Part shown: one piece after another, positions 26,201 through 35,169 of the stretch
How the letters are laid out: every line of letters starts with the position of its first letter
Position numbering within the stretch: position 1 is the first letter of the stretch
Assembly (NCBI RefSeq): GCF_932526225.1
Contig: NC_064036.1
Span: 17,258,953-17,322,952 of the forward strand
Reading direction: 5' to 3'
Origin: Nematostella vectensis
Lineage: Eukaryota > Cnidaria > Anthozoa > Actiniaria > Edwardsiidae
DNA: 64,000 nt
The notes under the pieces: generated by a model
The model's input: only the letters and a program-made list of their open reading frames with translations
What the model was told of the DNA's origin: nothing
Database searches by the model: none
Made by a program: the position numbers and the translations under genes

Positions 26201-26203
26201 TGA
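8544..26203 (+). CDS. TGFBRAP1: TGFBRAP1/VPS3-like CORVET tethering subunit, 31 exons, 870 aa
   Basis: Exons: 8544-8618, 8793-8845, 9418-9511, 9601-9664, 10233-10267, 10412-10447, 10854-10910, 11550-11657, 11764-11841, 11942-12004, 12445-12608, 12946-12994, 13105-13197, 13469-13564, 16577-16681, 17864-17954, 18061-18116, 18184-18228, 18751-18873, 19190-19260, 20802-20870, 21042-21114, 21325-21459, 22016-22116, 22570-22684, 23182-23271, 23342-23409, 24360-24432, 24968-25102, 25328-25383, 26062-26203. Phases join throughout and sum to 2613 nt; human TGFBRAP1 is 860 residues. An N-terminal citron-homology (beta-propeller) region comes first, including [10 protein letters not shown]. An alpha-solenoid clathrin-repeat region follows ([28 protein letters not shown]). 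A C-terminal Vps39_2/RING-like motif closes it ([21 protein letters not shown]). Family role: CORVET tethering at Rab5 early endosomes. The exon at 22016 has an atypical donor: GC at 22117 keeps the frame. An alternative is GT at 22121 with a shifted acceptor. Confidence 0.93.
11102..11265. mobile_element. Dispersed element family C (GCCGTAGCAGG termini), copy 1
   Basis: It runs from GCCATAGCAGGCGACG to CCTGCTACGGCCCTG and contains a G run, a CACAGCCACGCCTCT block and CTGGTCATTTCCTTATA. Two further copies lie at 39937-40107 and 54089-54233. It sits in an intron of the TGFBRAP1-like gene. Non-coding; no transposase. Confidence 0.75.
13719..16186. mobile_element. About 2.5-kb element with GTTACGGACGTTAC-type inverted subterminal repeats
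   Basis: The left part carries ACGGACGTTAC at 13720 and 14080 and ACGGACATTAC at 14103 and 14125. The right part carries the complement, with TAACATCCGTAAC (15961), TAACTTCCGTAAC (15983), GTAACGTCCGTAAC (16006) and TAACGTCCGTAACG (16173). The interior (about 14200-15650) has protein-like fragments in several frames broken by stops, consistent with a decayed transposase or captured gene that I cannot name. It fills most of the intron between the exons ending 13564 and starting 16577. Exact termini and target duplication are not resolved. Confidence 0.55.
15874..15908. repeat. Perfect short hairpin
   Basis: TACTTTGAAGCCATTT, a 3-nt spacer CTA, then its exact complement AAATGGCTTCAAAGTA. The 16-bp arms would form a tight stem-loop in RNA or single-stranded DNA. 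It lies inside the right part of the ACGGACGTTAC element and may be part of it. Confidence 0.85.
16745..17570 (+). repeat. 36-bp minisatellite, about 22 units
   Basis: The unit includes GGTACATGACAAGAGAGGGG and GGTGTAGGGGAATT. The period is exactly 36 bp to about 17350, then about 35 bp as the G run varies. Subtypes (TACATG or TACACG, TGTAGG or TGCAGG, ATTTAG, ATTCAG or ATACAG) recur in blocks, suggesting multi-unit duplications. Thirty-six is twelve codons, so the array is open in at least one frame on each strand. It begins about 65 nt after the donor of the exon ending 16681. Diverged units continue to about 17700. Confidence 0.95.
19297..19821. mobile_element. Tigger/pogo-like MITE, 521 bp, TA target duplication
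   Basis: The ends are CAGTGGAACCTGGATTTTAC at 19299 and its complement ending CCAGGTTCCACTG at 19819, both flanked by TA. CAGTGGAACCT termini with TA duplication are typical of pogo/Tigger elements (family knowledge). The interior repeats TATCGTAAAATCGAGG-like blocks and has no transposase frame, so it is non-autonomous. Located in an intron of the TGFBRAP1-like gene. Confidence 0.9.
19975..20660 (+). repeat. (ATC)n microsatellite with CCGTCATCA and AACATC variants
   Basis: Nearly 700 bp of ATC trinucleotides. A pure core lies at about 20150-20230 and the flanks are patterned blocks with CCG, AAC and ACC interruptions. A block at about 20518-20560 recurs at about 20606-20645. It is open in several frames, giving low-complexity Asp, Met or His runs that I do not treat as genes. 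Intronic. Confidence 0.95.
21684..21991. mobile_element. Foldback MITE with long TIRs ending 24 bp before an exon
   Basis: The left arm TTACTGTCGAATCCGTTGTA continues TCGCGAC. The right arm GTCGCGATACAACAGATTCG continues ATAGTAA. Similarity extends inward through the TTTTCAAAACA motifs. The right end lies only about 24 nt upstream of the exon starting 22016, so the branch-point region of that intron lies in or beside transposon sequence. Confidence 0.85.
22983..23155. mobile_element. Short hAT-like element (CAGGGGCGGAGCCAG start)
   Basis: It begins TAGCAGGGGCGGAGCCAGCT and ends near GTAGATCCGCTACTTATTA, with internal G and C runs (AAGGGGGGGGTTTG and AAACCCCCTAAACCCCCC). CAGGGGCG termini are common in hAT-type MITEs. 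No exact target duplication could be fixed. It sits in the intron before the exon at 23182. Confidence 0.6.
23591..23780. mobile_element. MITE family B, complete copy with 9-bp target duplication
   Basis: The element at 23600-23771 has termini CAGTCTCGTACCCAG and CTGGGTACGAGTCTG, flanked on both sides by AGTCAGGCC (23591-23599 and 23772-23780). A perfect 9-bp duplication supports true transposition. Length is 172 bp and there is no ORF. An 8-9-bp duplication fits hAT-, P- or Mutator-type transposases. A diverged fragment is at 4068-4155. Confidence 0.88.
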
Positions 26204-26747
26204 ACGGCGTTTCAACGTGGCTCTTACATTCTTGGATGGTTGTAGCGGCAGAGATCACACGATTAGTATTTTATGAAACAGTGCCCTCATTTTACATTCA
26301 AATGAAATAATGGTGGGAACTTTGCCCTATGTAAATACCTAATTTTTATAGCAGAACACTTATTGATATATAATATAACAGGAAACCGATCTTCCAGAAA
26401 ATTGCAAATAATCCGGTTAAAGCGACACATTATTGTAAAGTTGATTCATAATTGTTAAGCTTGACAACTGACGATTTTTATTTTTGTTAATATGATCCCA
26501 ATGGCGTGCAATTGCAATTAAACGCTTAATCTTTCAAATTGTATGTTTGCTTTTTAATCGGAAGAGGGAACAATACTTTGTCTCTTTAAGACACTGCGTC
26601 GTTTTGGGTCAGTACGCAGCTCTTACAAGCTGCAATTTGATTGGGCAAATGAACAATATCCGCACCTCGACACAAAGAACGAGAAGAATAGAGACAAAAG
26701 GACCCCTTTGTAGAACAAAGATAATAGGAGACAAAGCAGCTGCGTAC
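26204..26747. other. Short intergenic space between convergent genes
   Basis: About 545 bp separate the stop codons of the TGFBRAP1-like gene (plus) and the oxidoreductase (minus). TTTATT at 26477-26482 reads AATAAA on minus and is the best candidate polyadenylation signal for the oxidoreductase. No canonical plus-strand AATAAA is obvious for the TGFBRAP1-like gene here, so the two 3' UTRs may overlap. Confidence 0.5.
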
Positions 26748-28106
26748 TTACTCGTTGTTTTTCTTCGTCTTTTCTTTTGTTTTATTTACATTAGTTTTCA
26801 TGAAACATTTGTTAATGAGTTGCACTACTTGTACGGCGTTATCGTAACAGTACAGCAGTTTCATACACGCGTTGACCACATAGCGAGCTGTAGGCATTTC
26901 AACTCCACTATAGTCTCTCTTATTGATCTCTCCAAACTTCGGATCATGAAGAAAGTCGAGGTTTCCGATCTTAAAACTGGAACTCGTCGGTTCTTCATCC
27001 ATAAAAGTCTGTATAACACCAAATTCTACCTTCCTAATCTCGGCGTCTTTCAGGCCAGGGATGAATTGGCACACACCTTCTAATATCGCCTTTCCTTTTG
27101 ATGATTTCTCCTCCACCGACTGCCCAAATAGTAACCGCTGAAACTCCGGTTCTATGACCTGAGAAGAACTCACCGCTATGTTGGTCTCCGGTGCATATGT
27201 TACCATGCCAACCCCATTTCCTTTGTTTGAGAACATTGCGTAAGCGCCCATACAGAAGAACATTGATGGCGCCTCAAGCATTTTTGGCGGAAGACTGATA
27301 GTAGCGATCGCTTTAAGTCGATTCCGTCGTTTTCGGACGTCAGTAATTCCAAGCTGCTTATTAAACTTACCAATGTTGTACCACGACGCGTTGACTAGAG
27401 CGTCTACTACCATTAATTCGTTGTGGGTTTTCAAAGTATACCCCCCAAACGAACACGTATCTATCGCCGTGACCTCGGCACTTGTTTTGATTTTTAGTAA
27501 CCCTTTCTCCTTATTTTCTTCCAACTGGTTGATGATACTTTCCTTGAATTTGGGCCAGTCCAGCAGCTCCTCGGCAGTCTCTAAGCCAAGTTCAACCTTA
27601 TCAGCGCATACATCCTGTTCATACTCCCTCGGAGCCAGGATCTTGTAGAATTCTTCAGGGTCACCAAACAGCTCGTAACAACCATTATCACGAACCAGCC
27701 TTGTGTATTCTTCCTTCAAAGCTTGATACGTCTGCAAGATGTTCTGTACAGAAAACCCGGAGTTTTTCATAATAAAGTACCGGCCGCGTCTAAGAGAGTG
27801 TTTCTGGTCCCGGGCTAGTTCTTGCCTGAACTGTCCATATTTTTTTGTAAATTCTAGAGTGGATCTCAAGTAGAAGAGAGCTGTGTTTGTGTCTGCGTAA
27901 TGAAAGCCGAGGCCCATTCGGCCTGGTGTGACATTACTGCTCTCTGACATGAGCTGGGAGTTTTTCTCTAGCAGAAACACGGTGTAGTTGCCGGTTTTAG
28001 CGAGCTGTAGGGCCGAGCAACAACCTCCTATTCCTCCTCCAATTACACCTATGATTGGGCGCTGCACTGGGTGCACAGACGACCTTGAGCTGCAAGAAGA
28101 ACCCAT
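26748..28106 (-). CDS. FAD-dependent oxidoreductase (DAO-like Rossmann fold)
   Basis: The single coding exon encodes 452 residues. Residues 18-48 form the dinucleotide-binding betaalphabeta: IIGVIGGGIGG, a helix, then FLLEKN with the acidic residue that binds the FAD ribose. A GRMGLGFHYAD segment near residue 72 fits the second FAD-contacting motif of the DAO superfamily. The substrate is unknown; amine, amino acid or 2-hydroxy acid oxidation are family possibilities. There is no obvious signal peptide. The N-terminal Ser-rich stretch could be cytosolic or a weak targeting signal. Upstream on minus, a T-run then CAG lies 15 nt before the ATG, indicating a 5' UTR intron acceptor. The C terminus is Lys/Asn-rich. 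Part of this exon is duplicated at 29787-30472. Confidence 0.85.
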   Translation of the reverse strand: MGSSCSSRSSVHPVQRPIIGVIGGGIGGCCSALQLAKTGNYTVFLLEKNSQLMSESSNVTPGRMGLGFHYADTNTALFYLRSTLEFTKKYGQFRQELARDQKHSLRRGRYFIMKNSGFSVQNILQTYQALKEEYTRLVRDNGCYELFGDPEEFYKILAPREYEQDVCADKVELGLETAEELLDWPKFKESIINQLEENKEKGLLKIKTSAEVTAIDTCSFGGYTLKTHNELMVVDALVNASWYNIGKFNKQLGITDVRKRRNRLKAIATISLPPKMLEAPSMFFCMGAYAMFSNKGNGVGMVTYAPETNIAVSSSQVIEPEFQRLLFGQSVEEKSSKGKAILEGVCQFIPGLKDAEIRKVEFGVIQTFMDEEPTSSSFKIGNLDFLHDPKFGEINKRDYSGVEMPTARYVVNACMKLLYCYDNAVQVVQLINKCFMKTNVNKTKEKTKKNNE

Positions 28107-28558
28107 GACGGAGTGGAAGAACTGAAAAAAAAAAAAAACGAATTGGATATTAGCAATTCTATCAGCGCAAAATATTTCACAAAATGTTGTCAGTGCAAAT
28201 GGCGAATGGTAATTGGTTTATGGGTACTAATTATTCGTAAAATTAAAGGTTAAATAAAGGCCAGCAATGTCAGAGCCAAGCATTGGTAACCTTAAATGGA
28301 AATTGTTTTGATTTATCTATATTCTTCGAGACGCATGGTTACTTTCGGCCGTAGAACTGCCATTTGCCAATCGCCATTTGCACTAACAACCTTTTTTGAA
28401 ATAGGTGTACAAGGATGGCGCTCGTCATATAATAACCTGTACTTTTTAGATTGTGTTTGGTACCATTACACTGAAACCTAGAGATATTTCTCAACATTTG
28501 AAGAAGTTTTAACTGAAAATCTATAGCGTATGGGGCATATGTAGAACCCAAAGGTTAA

Positions 28559-28645
28559 TAGCATGAGCTATTCTCATTTGCCCTACATACTCAGTAGAAA
28601 TATGTCTGAATGTAGGAAAATGTGAATAGCTCATATGTGAATAGC
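28559..28645. repeat. Small inverted repeat
   Basis: GCATGAGCTATTCTCATTTG is mirrored by AAATGTGAATAGCTCATATG about 60 bp on, with CCTACAT and ATGTAGG as inner arms. This could be a small foldback element. No coding content. Confidence 0.6.
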
Positions 28646-28649
28646 ATGC

Positions 28650-29580
28650 AATACGTTTACTTATCATCTTTATTCTTTCAGACCAGATTATATAAAATAG
28701 AACAGGACTGAAATGTTTAAAGGACTATGCGCTTATGGTCCAGCCTAGAAATCCACACGAGCTTTAAAGCTCAAGCACACTAATCAAAAACACTAATTAA
28801 AAACGCAACACGGAAAGTTTCAATCACTTTTAAAATTTTGTGTTAACACCACGCTTGGCTAAGCTTTGCTTATTCCAGTGTTGCCAAACTCGACGAGTTC
28901 GCTTTGTAATTCCCTTGCAAATTTTGTGAATGACGTATTTCTTTTCTCTTTCTCTCTACCTCTCTTTTCGTTACTCACCACAATCTAAACGCAGAGATTA
29001 CATTGATCACCTTCGAACGTTTATAATGTACGCTCTTTCTTTGAATACATGGCCAGGTATATACGCTACTTCTCTGAATAAATGACCAGGAACAGACAGG
29101 AGTGGTGCTAAAGGATTTCTTGGCCGCGCAAAGCCGCACAGTCTTGTTACACTCCCTCACCAACTGCTCTTGCCATCATTGAGTCGGAGCCATCTGCCCG
29201 GAGAACTGATCCTTCGCACGTTTTTACAACAAAAGCTTTCTGATTTCTGTATTTGGTGGTTGATGATTACTTTATTAACATGGTGATGTCGCTTTATTTT
29301 TCGGAAGTAGGAAGACAAGTAACTTTAATTTTAAAAGCCATGTCAAATGTTTCTTTAATTATAGGGATTAAAATTGAATTTAGTAACACATTTTAATTGG
29401 TATTACCCATCATCCATCCGGATGCAAAGTCTTACAAAGGATTTTAAAACCCATAACTAATACTAAGCGAAATAATGATTAGAGCAAAATTATCTAGGCG
29501 ATATTATAAAGGCCATCCGAAACTAAATTTATATGATGTAAAATAAATGCGCGATGAAGTGGAGATCCTTTAATTTTTTT
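28650..29580. other. No gene seen
   Basis: AT-rich sequence upstream of the oxidoreductase with only short open frames. GTATATACGC and ACATGGCCAGG-like short duplications occur around 29030-29100. I see no promoter that I can assign with confidence. Confidence 0.4.
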
Positions 29581-29585
29581 TTTTC

Positions 29586-29785
29586 TGTCTGAAATCTCCC
29601 CACGTGAGAATGACTGCGCAGCCGCTCTTAGGATCTGTCTGAAATCTCCCCACGTGAGGATGGCTGCGCAGCCGCTCTTAGGATCTGTCTGAAATCTCCC
29701 CACGTGAGGATGGCTGCACAGCCGCTTTTAGGATCTGTCTGAAATCTCCCTACGTGAGGATAGCTGCGCAGCCGCACTTATGATC
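29586..29785 (+). repeat. 50-bp tandem repeat, four units
   Basis: TGTCTGAAATCTCCCCACGT begins units at 29586, 29636, 29686 and 29736, and TGTCT recurs at 29786, where the oxidoreductase-derived duplicate begins. The period is exactly 50 bp with few substitutions. The array directly abuts one breakpoint of the duplication. Confidence 0.93.
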
Positions 29786-29786
29786 T

Positions 29787-30364
29787 GTCTCTATGCCAAG
29801 TTCAACCTTATCAGCGCATACATCCTGTTCATACTCCCTTGGAGCCAGGATCTTGTAGAATTCTTCAGGGTCACCAAACAGCTCGTAACAACCATTATCA
29901 CGAACCAGCCTTGTGTATTCTTCCTTCAAAGCTTGATACGTCTGCAAGATGTTCTGTACAGAAAACACGGAGTTTTTCATGATAAAGTACCGGCCGCGTC
30001 TAAGAGAGTGTTTCTGGTCCCGGGCTAGTTCTTGCCTGAACTGTCCATATTTTTTTGTAAATTCTAGAGTGGATCTCAAGTAGAAGAGAGTTGTGTTTGT
30101 GTCTGCGTAATGAAAGCCGAGGCCCATTCGGCCTGGTGTGACATTACTGCTCTCTGACATGAGCTGGGAGTTTTTCTCTAGCAGAAACACGGTGTAGTTG
30201 CCGGTTTTAGCGAGCTGTAGGGCCGAGCAACAACCTCCTATTCCTCCTCCAATTACACCTATGATTGGGCGCTGCACTGGGTGCACAGACGACCTTGAGC
30301 TGCGAGAAGAACCCGTGACGGAGTGGAAGAACTGAAAAAAAAAAAACGAATTGGATATTAGCAT
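29787..30364 (-). pseudogene. Truncated duplicate of the oxidoreductase 5' end
   Basis: This copies the first about 175 codons of the oxidoreductase together with its 5' leader. Nearly all codons are intact and I see few replacements (Cys to Arg near the start, Ala to Thr, Gly to Val). The initiator ATG has become ACG, and an open frame instead runs in from the former intron. The copy ends after the residues matching VELGLE, where the 50-bp repeat array takes over, so the C-terminal 60% is missing. Close similarity implies a recent event. The upstream part of the block reaches 30472, with a roughly 30-bp deletion relative to the parent. A functional fragment cannot be excluded but is unlikely. 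Confidence 0.85.
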
Positions 30365-30468
30365 TTCAGTGCAAATGGCGAATGGTAATTGGTTTATGGG
30401 TACTAATTATTCGTAAATTTAAAGGTTAAATAAAGGCCAGCAATGTCAGAGCCAAGCATTGGTAACCT

Positions 30469-31476
30469 TTAACACATTGACCCCCCAACCGGCCTGTGCC
30501 GGCTTTGGGAAGTACCCACAACCCAAGAAATTCATAAATGCAAAATAAACACAACAAGATGAAGATACTCCGGCATCAGTCTAAGGGATAAATGGTCTTG
30601 CAGATATGCATCCAACCAAGGTGTTGGCATCTACTCTTAAGCCAAATAATAGCACAGGTTCTTTGACAAATCTCAAATCGAACAAGGAGAGAAAAGCAGA
30701 ATCACCCCTCTCAATAAAACGCTCAAAATACCACACAAGGGAGAGAGATCAGCAAACACAGCTCAAGACACAAATAGATACCTTTATTCTGATCCTCCAG
30801 GTACATTTCCATGGCCTCAAAACACAATGTACACTCCTTGAAGGCTTGTACAACCACGAAGATGTCTTTACGTATTGCAAAGCATTCTGGGAGATCCAGG
30901 GGAAAATTCACGAGGGGAGGGCCAGTCAACACTCCTCTCCCCAAAGTCAGATGGTTTTTTAGAAGTCTTTTCACCCCGAAGCCAAACAAATCAATTCCAG
31001 GTCATACAGACCCAGAATAGCAGTGTAAACAATTTTGAAATCAATTTGGTTTCAGAAAAGACAGCATTTAGGAGAGCTGTGGTGATTCATTAGAAAATTA
31101 TTTTCTCATCCAGGCAAAGCCAAACAAGAAAAAATCATCATGAATCCACCTTTGCTTGCAAATATCCATAAGCAAAGCACTCAATTATGCCCCAAAACAC
31201 TTCATGATGTCCTGAGACACTCTCCTAATATGCTCATAGCTGTATTTTTGATGAAAAATACAAGCAACCATCAACTTGTGCTGGCTTCAGCACAACGACG
31301 AGGGATTAAAAGTGGGGACCGCAAAGCACTGTTGGAAAGCTTGGATACCGCTGACTAGGTGCAGCTGTGTTTGACTTTGATGGGCTGTATAAAACTCAGA
31401 ATAGGGGGGGAGGTATCTGTTTTCAGTCTGTTTTTTGTAAATGCAGCTCAAAAATAGCCAGGAGTCAATGGGTTAA
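30469..31476. mobile_element. piggyBac-like non-autonomous element bounded by TTAA
   Basis: The left end is TTAACACATTGAC, followed by an ACCGGCCTGTGCCGGC palindrome. The right end is GTCAATGGGTTAA, so the termini are TTAA plus C(C/A)CATTGAC inverted. TTAA target sites are the hallmark of piggyBac transposases (family knowledge). The 1.0-kb interior has only short open frames (up to 118 residues) without a recognised transposase. A related end lies at 59692. Confidence 0.7.
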
Positions 31477-31479
31477 CCA

Positions 31480-33160
31480 AAAATCCATAAAGTGTTTTCA
31501 CATTTACCTGAGCAGGAAGAAAATTTGGTGTGGTGGGCAGGTCAGGGAATGTTGAACCCCCAGTTGACTTCTACTTTGACGAGAAAGTCAATTCGTCTTC
31601 ATTATCTTTTTACCAAATTTAATAGTTGATCAATACATGTTACCATGATCAGGCTTTGGCAAATGACCCCAGTTTCATAAGATATTTCAGCGGTATCCAG
31701 GAAGATATTACATTATCTAGGCTGGTCATTACCTTGGGTCCTTTCTCTGGTGCCATCCTGCTGTTAGTACAAGACTTCTTGATCCAGAACATAAAGAAAG
31801 GCTAAGGAAATTTGTCAACTTACCCTCACCCTGTCTGTCATTTATAAGTATACTAAACAGAGTACTAAGTACACCTGTTTGAATAGGGAGCATAGTGCAG
31901 TCAATTTGATTTCTAGGAAAGCACTTGGTCATTAGACCATTGTGACCTCGTGCTAATTTATCGGATGTAGGGTTAAAAGTAGGGCTTAGTACCATCCCAA
32001 TAAAATGCAAAACTTACTATTTGTCTGTAAAAGACAAGGGTGTGGTATACAATAAAAGAAATCATTGTTTCAATATTTGTTTTTATAGTGCATAACTGGT
32101 TCACAGAAACTTGAGCCATAATTGAGTCTTTTTACTTTTTGGATCAGAATGCACCTGTATAGTATTTTGTTTTTATCTTGCAATCTATGATGCCTACAAA
32201 TAATGTAGAAATAATAACAATTGAATTAGCTTTTGTTTCTATTTGCCCAAAACCGGTCTGGATCCTTAGTTTTATAAAGGGTTTACCCAAACGTATGTTT
32301 TATACTTTAAGTTAATTATACAAAATAGAGACATGACTTTACTGTTTTCATTCAATGGTTATCCTCCCTGTATCTACACTTGCTTTTACTGTAAGAATGA
32401 GAAGTCTTCAACTGAATGGGTAAAAGAGAAAGCTTTTTGGTTTATTCAAAAGTATAATCTATAATGCAGTTTATAAAATATGACTGGTTGCTTTATACAC
32501 TTCACTAACACATCAATCAATCTTATAGCAACAAAACATGTTTCCTTTACAAAAGAATGTTTATGATTTAAAATCACATGGAAAATGTAATACAATTGTC
32601 TATGTATCTGCTTTTTCTTGAGCAATATATCTTGTTGATTATTCAGATGTCACCATGACTTGCTTCTTGGGTATAGCTAGGATGAAATCATATAATTGAT
32701 TAGAAATTATATAATAGATTCAACATGCAAGTTTGGCCCCCAATTCATTCAGACAAACTGTTTAGTTAACATTACTAGAATACAAATAATGGACTGATCC
32801 CAACGGTAAAAAAACACTACTATTTATTACATATTTATACTTGAATTCCAATTTATAGTAGCTTGTAAATAGAATTAAAACTTCACACACCACAAAACAA
32901 TCTTGTCCTAGCTCGAGGCGATGTAAAAATAAAAACAAACAAGAGGAAAGCAAGATTTGATCTACAAACAACATCCTTTCTATAGAAGGCCTGCATAACT
33001 TCAATCGGCAATAATGTGGACAAAGTCAAGATGCATTTTCTAGCAAAACAGAGTTTCCCCGCCACTTTAAGTACCTATAAGCCTATGATGACTAATTTAA
33101 ATCCTGTTTTCTGAATTTTAAAGCTATGAAAAGTAAATTTTAGGCATAAAAAGCTCACCT
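31480..33160. other. No secure gene
   Basis: AT-rich sequence with short open frames. One minus-strand stretch (about 31800-31890) looks exon-like, with acceptor and donor candidates, but its phases do not link to a neighbour. I leave it unassigned. Confidence 0.35.
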
Positions 33161-33166
33161 TTTGTC

Positions 33167-33390
33167 GAGGTTTGAAATCGTTGTTTTCCGATCATGCGTT
33201 TGCTCCTTTTTTGCATAAATCACGTTGGTTTCGTAGCTTTACTTCTACTGAGTTTCCTTTTTTACACATTCTATCGGACTAGAAGGTAGAGTTGGCATCT
33301 TTATACATCAGGAAGCGCTTTGAAACCTCTCCCCTCTGTATTTTGTACTTGACTCGGGCCGCCATCTTGAATTTGATCCTCACTCCACAG
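33167..33390 (-). other. Candidate first exon of an unidentified minus-strand transcript
   Basis: On minus, AAGATGGCGGCCCG (ATG near 33366) opens a 28-codon frame. Downstream, ATGATCGGAAAACAACG opens a frame that runs into a strong donor, AAAAG then GTGAGC (about 33160). It could be a leader exon with a uORF. I find no convincing second exon. Confidence 0.25.
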
Positions 33391-34081
33391 CGGTTGATTG
33401 ACAAATGAGCCGATGCTTCCAATGGAAGCACCCTTTTATACCGCGCCTTCGTGTATAAGATCGTGGCGACAGCTGCAGCATTTCATAAATTTTAGCCAAA
33501 CGCAACTCGGGGAAGCGAGACGAGCGCTGTGCATTGCTTTTATTTTTGTACAATTTCAAAAACGTTGGTACGATCATCGTAATATAGTTTGACACCAACA
33601 CACAATTTTTTTTTGTTCACCCTTGCTGGTAGCCTTTACCCCTCCCCCCTTTCCTCCCTCAACCACACACTTGTCTTTGGGGGCCTGCTTCTTCTCTGCC
33701 TTTTCAGAATCCTCCGAAGATTCACGTAGAGACAGGAGAAAGGAACCACACAACAATATATTTTTTCCTCGCCGACCAAAATTCTTCTTGGACTTAAATG
33801 CAACCTAAATGATCTTTTTTCCGCAATCTCAGCGTAATTATGTACTACCTGAGAAAGTTACCGTTTACTTTGGGGTTCCTGTGGATTTTACGGGAAGAGT
33901 CAGGTGCGCTCCACAACATTTATTTTCTATTTCCTGATGAAAGCCAGTTTGTGATCTTCCTTGCCTTGTCAAATGGCAATGTAAAGAAAAAAAGGCAAAT
34001 AAGAACTTAAATTGTGCTATTATTTATGTTTATGTTTCACTGTTGTGCATGGGAAAAGCATTTGTCAGTCGGTTTAATTTT

Positions 34082-34376
34082 AGCAGGGGCAGCGGGTGGG
34101 GAGGGGGGACAGAATGCCTAGCTCTGGCACCCCCCCCCCCCCCCCTCACACACACACACACACCATCTTAAAAAGTCGATTTCTATCATATTTCAAAAAA
34201 CATACAGTAGTGCCTTATTATGAGCCCCAGAGGAAGATATCATACAGAATTTGATATTTTTAAAAACTATTCATTTTTAGCGAATTTCAGGTACCCCCCA
34301 CACCCTCCCACCCTGGAAACTATCCCTCCTCCCCCCCCCCCCCCTTTTCTTTTGTGACCACTTTGCTACCCCTGAA
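34082..34376. mobile_element. Possible CAGGGGC-type element with C/G runs and (CA)n
   Basis: It begins AGCAGGGGCAGCGGGTGGGG and ends TTTGCTACCCCTGAATGG, short imperfect inverted ends. Inside are poly-C runs, (CA)n at about 34147-34163 and a second C run near 34330. Low-complexity content makes the call uncertain. Confidence 0.45.
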
Positions 34377-34512
34377 TGGAGAATTGTATAAGAGGAGAAG
34401 ACTGGAGACCAGGGCTCCCCTTAGTTCTAGTCTCCCTCCAAAAATGAGGACTGGGCCCGGGTAATACACAAGGCCTCTTGACTAGGGGCTAGGCCTGGTT
34501 ACATTGTGCAAT

Positions 34513-34531
34513 ATGGCGATGGCTATCGAAG
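34513..34531 (+). CDS. Candidate short first exon upstream of GBE1
   Basis: ATGGCGATGGCTATCGAAG is followed by a good donor GTAAGC. It encodes MAMAIE plus one base. Joined to the candidate exon at 40769 it stops after about 13 codons, so it would then be a uORF leader. Joined directly to 43929 it also goes out of frame. Its link to GBE1 is only positional. Confidence 0.25.
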
Positions 34532-35169
34532 GTAAGCTATACACTCTTCAATCACACCTTTTCCACACTTTGATCTTCAAGAAATGCGAAATGTGCATAC
34601 AAACCCACCCATGGGACAAGTCTTTGTTTATCCATAGCTTGGAATTCGTGTGAAGCTCAGATCGTTTGTATTTTTCGTGGAGCAGCCGTTGCGTATTACT
34701 GTTCACGTGTCATTATTTGTCAAGACTTGCACGTGAAGAAGCTTTATGTTTTTTACCAAGAACTAGCCGGAACACCCTTACATTAAGATGGTGCGGAGAT
34801 GTGATGACGGCTATAGGTTGTTCGTGTATTGGAGGTTATCGTGCGAGTCCGCCCGTACACGACGTTTTCTTCCTACAATCCAAATTGTTGACACAGCGGT
34901 ACCCCAGGCTCACGGCCTAAGCAATCCTGACTTCGAATCTATGTACAGAAGTTGTACTTCTTTACTGGCGTGTTCTATTGTTTTTCTCCGCCGGAAATTG
35001 GCTTTAAATTATTCCCATTGCCTGTGTACACACCTATTTTAAAGAAGGTTGCACATGGAGAACCCATGTGTTGTGACCAGCATTTTTGCTTCATGGGTAT
35101 CAAAGCACAAGCGGAACGCACGTATTTTCCCGATTCTCACTAGAACACAAGCGGAAATGCAAGAAAACG

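Noticed and set aside
31729-32010. Minus-strand exon candidates with a possible donor and acceptor
   Set aside because: The implied intron would be about 24 nt and the phases do not join.
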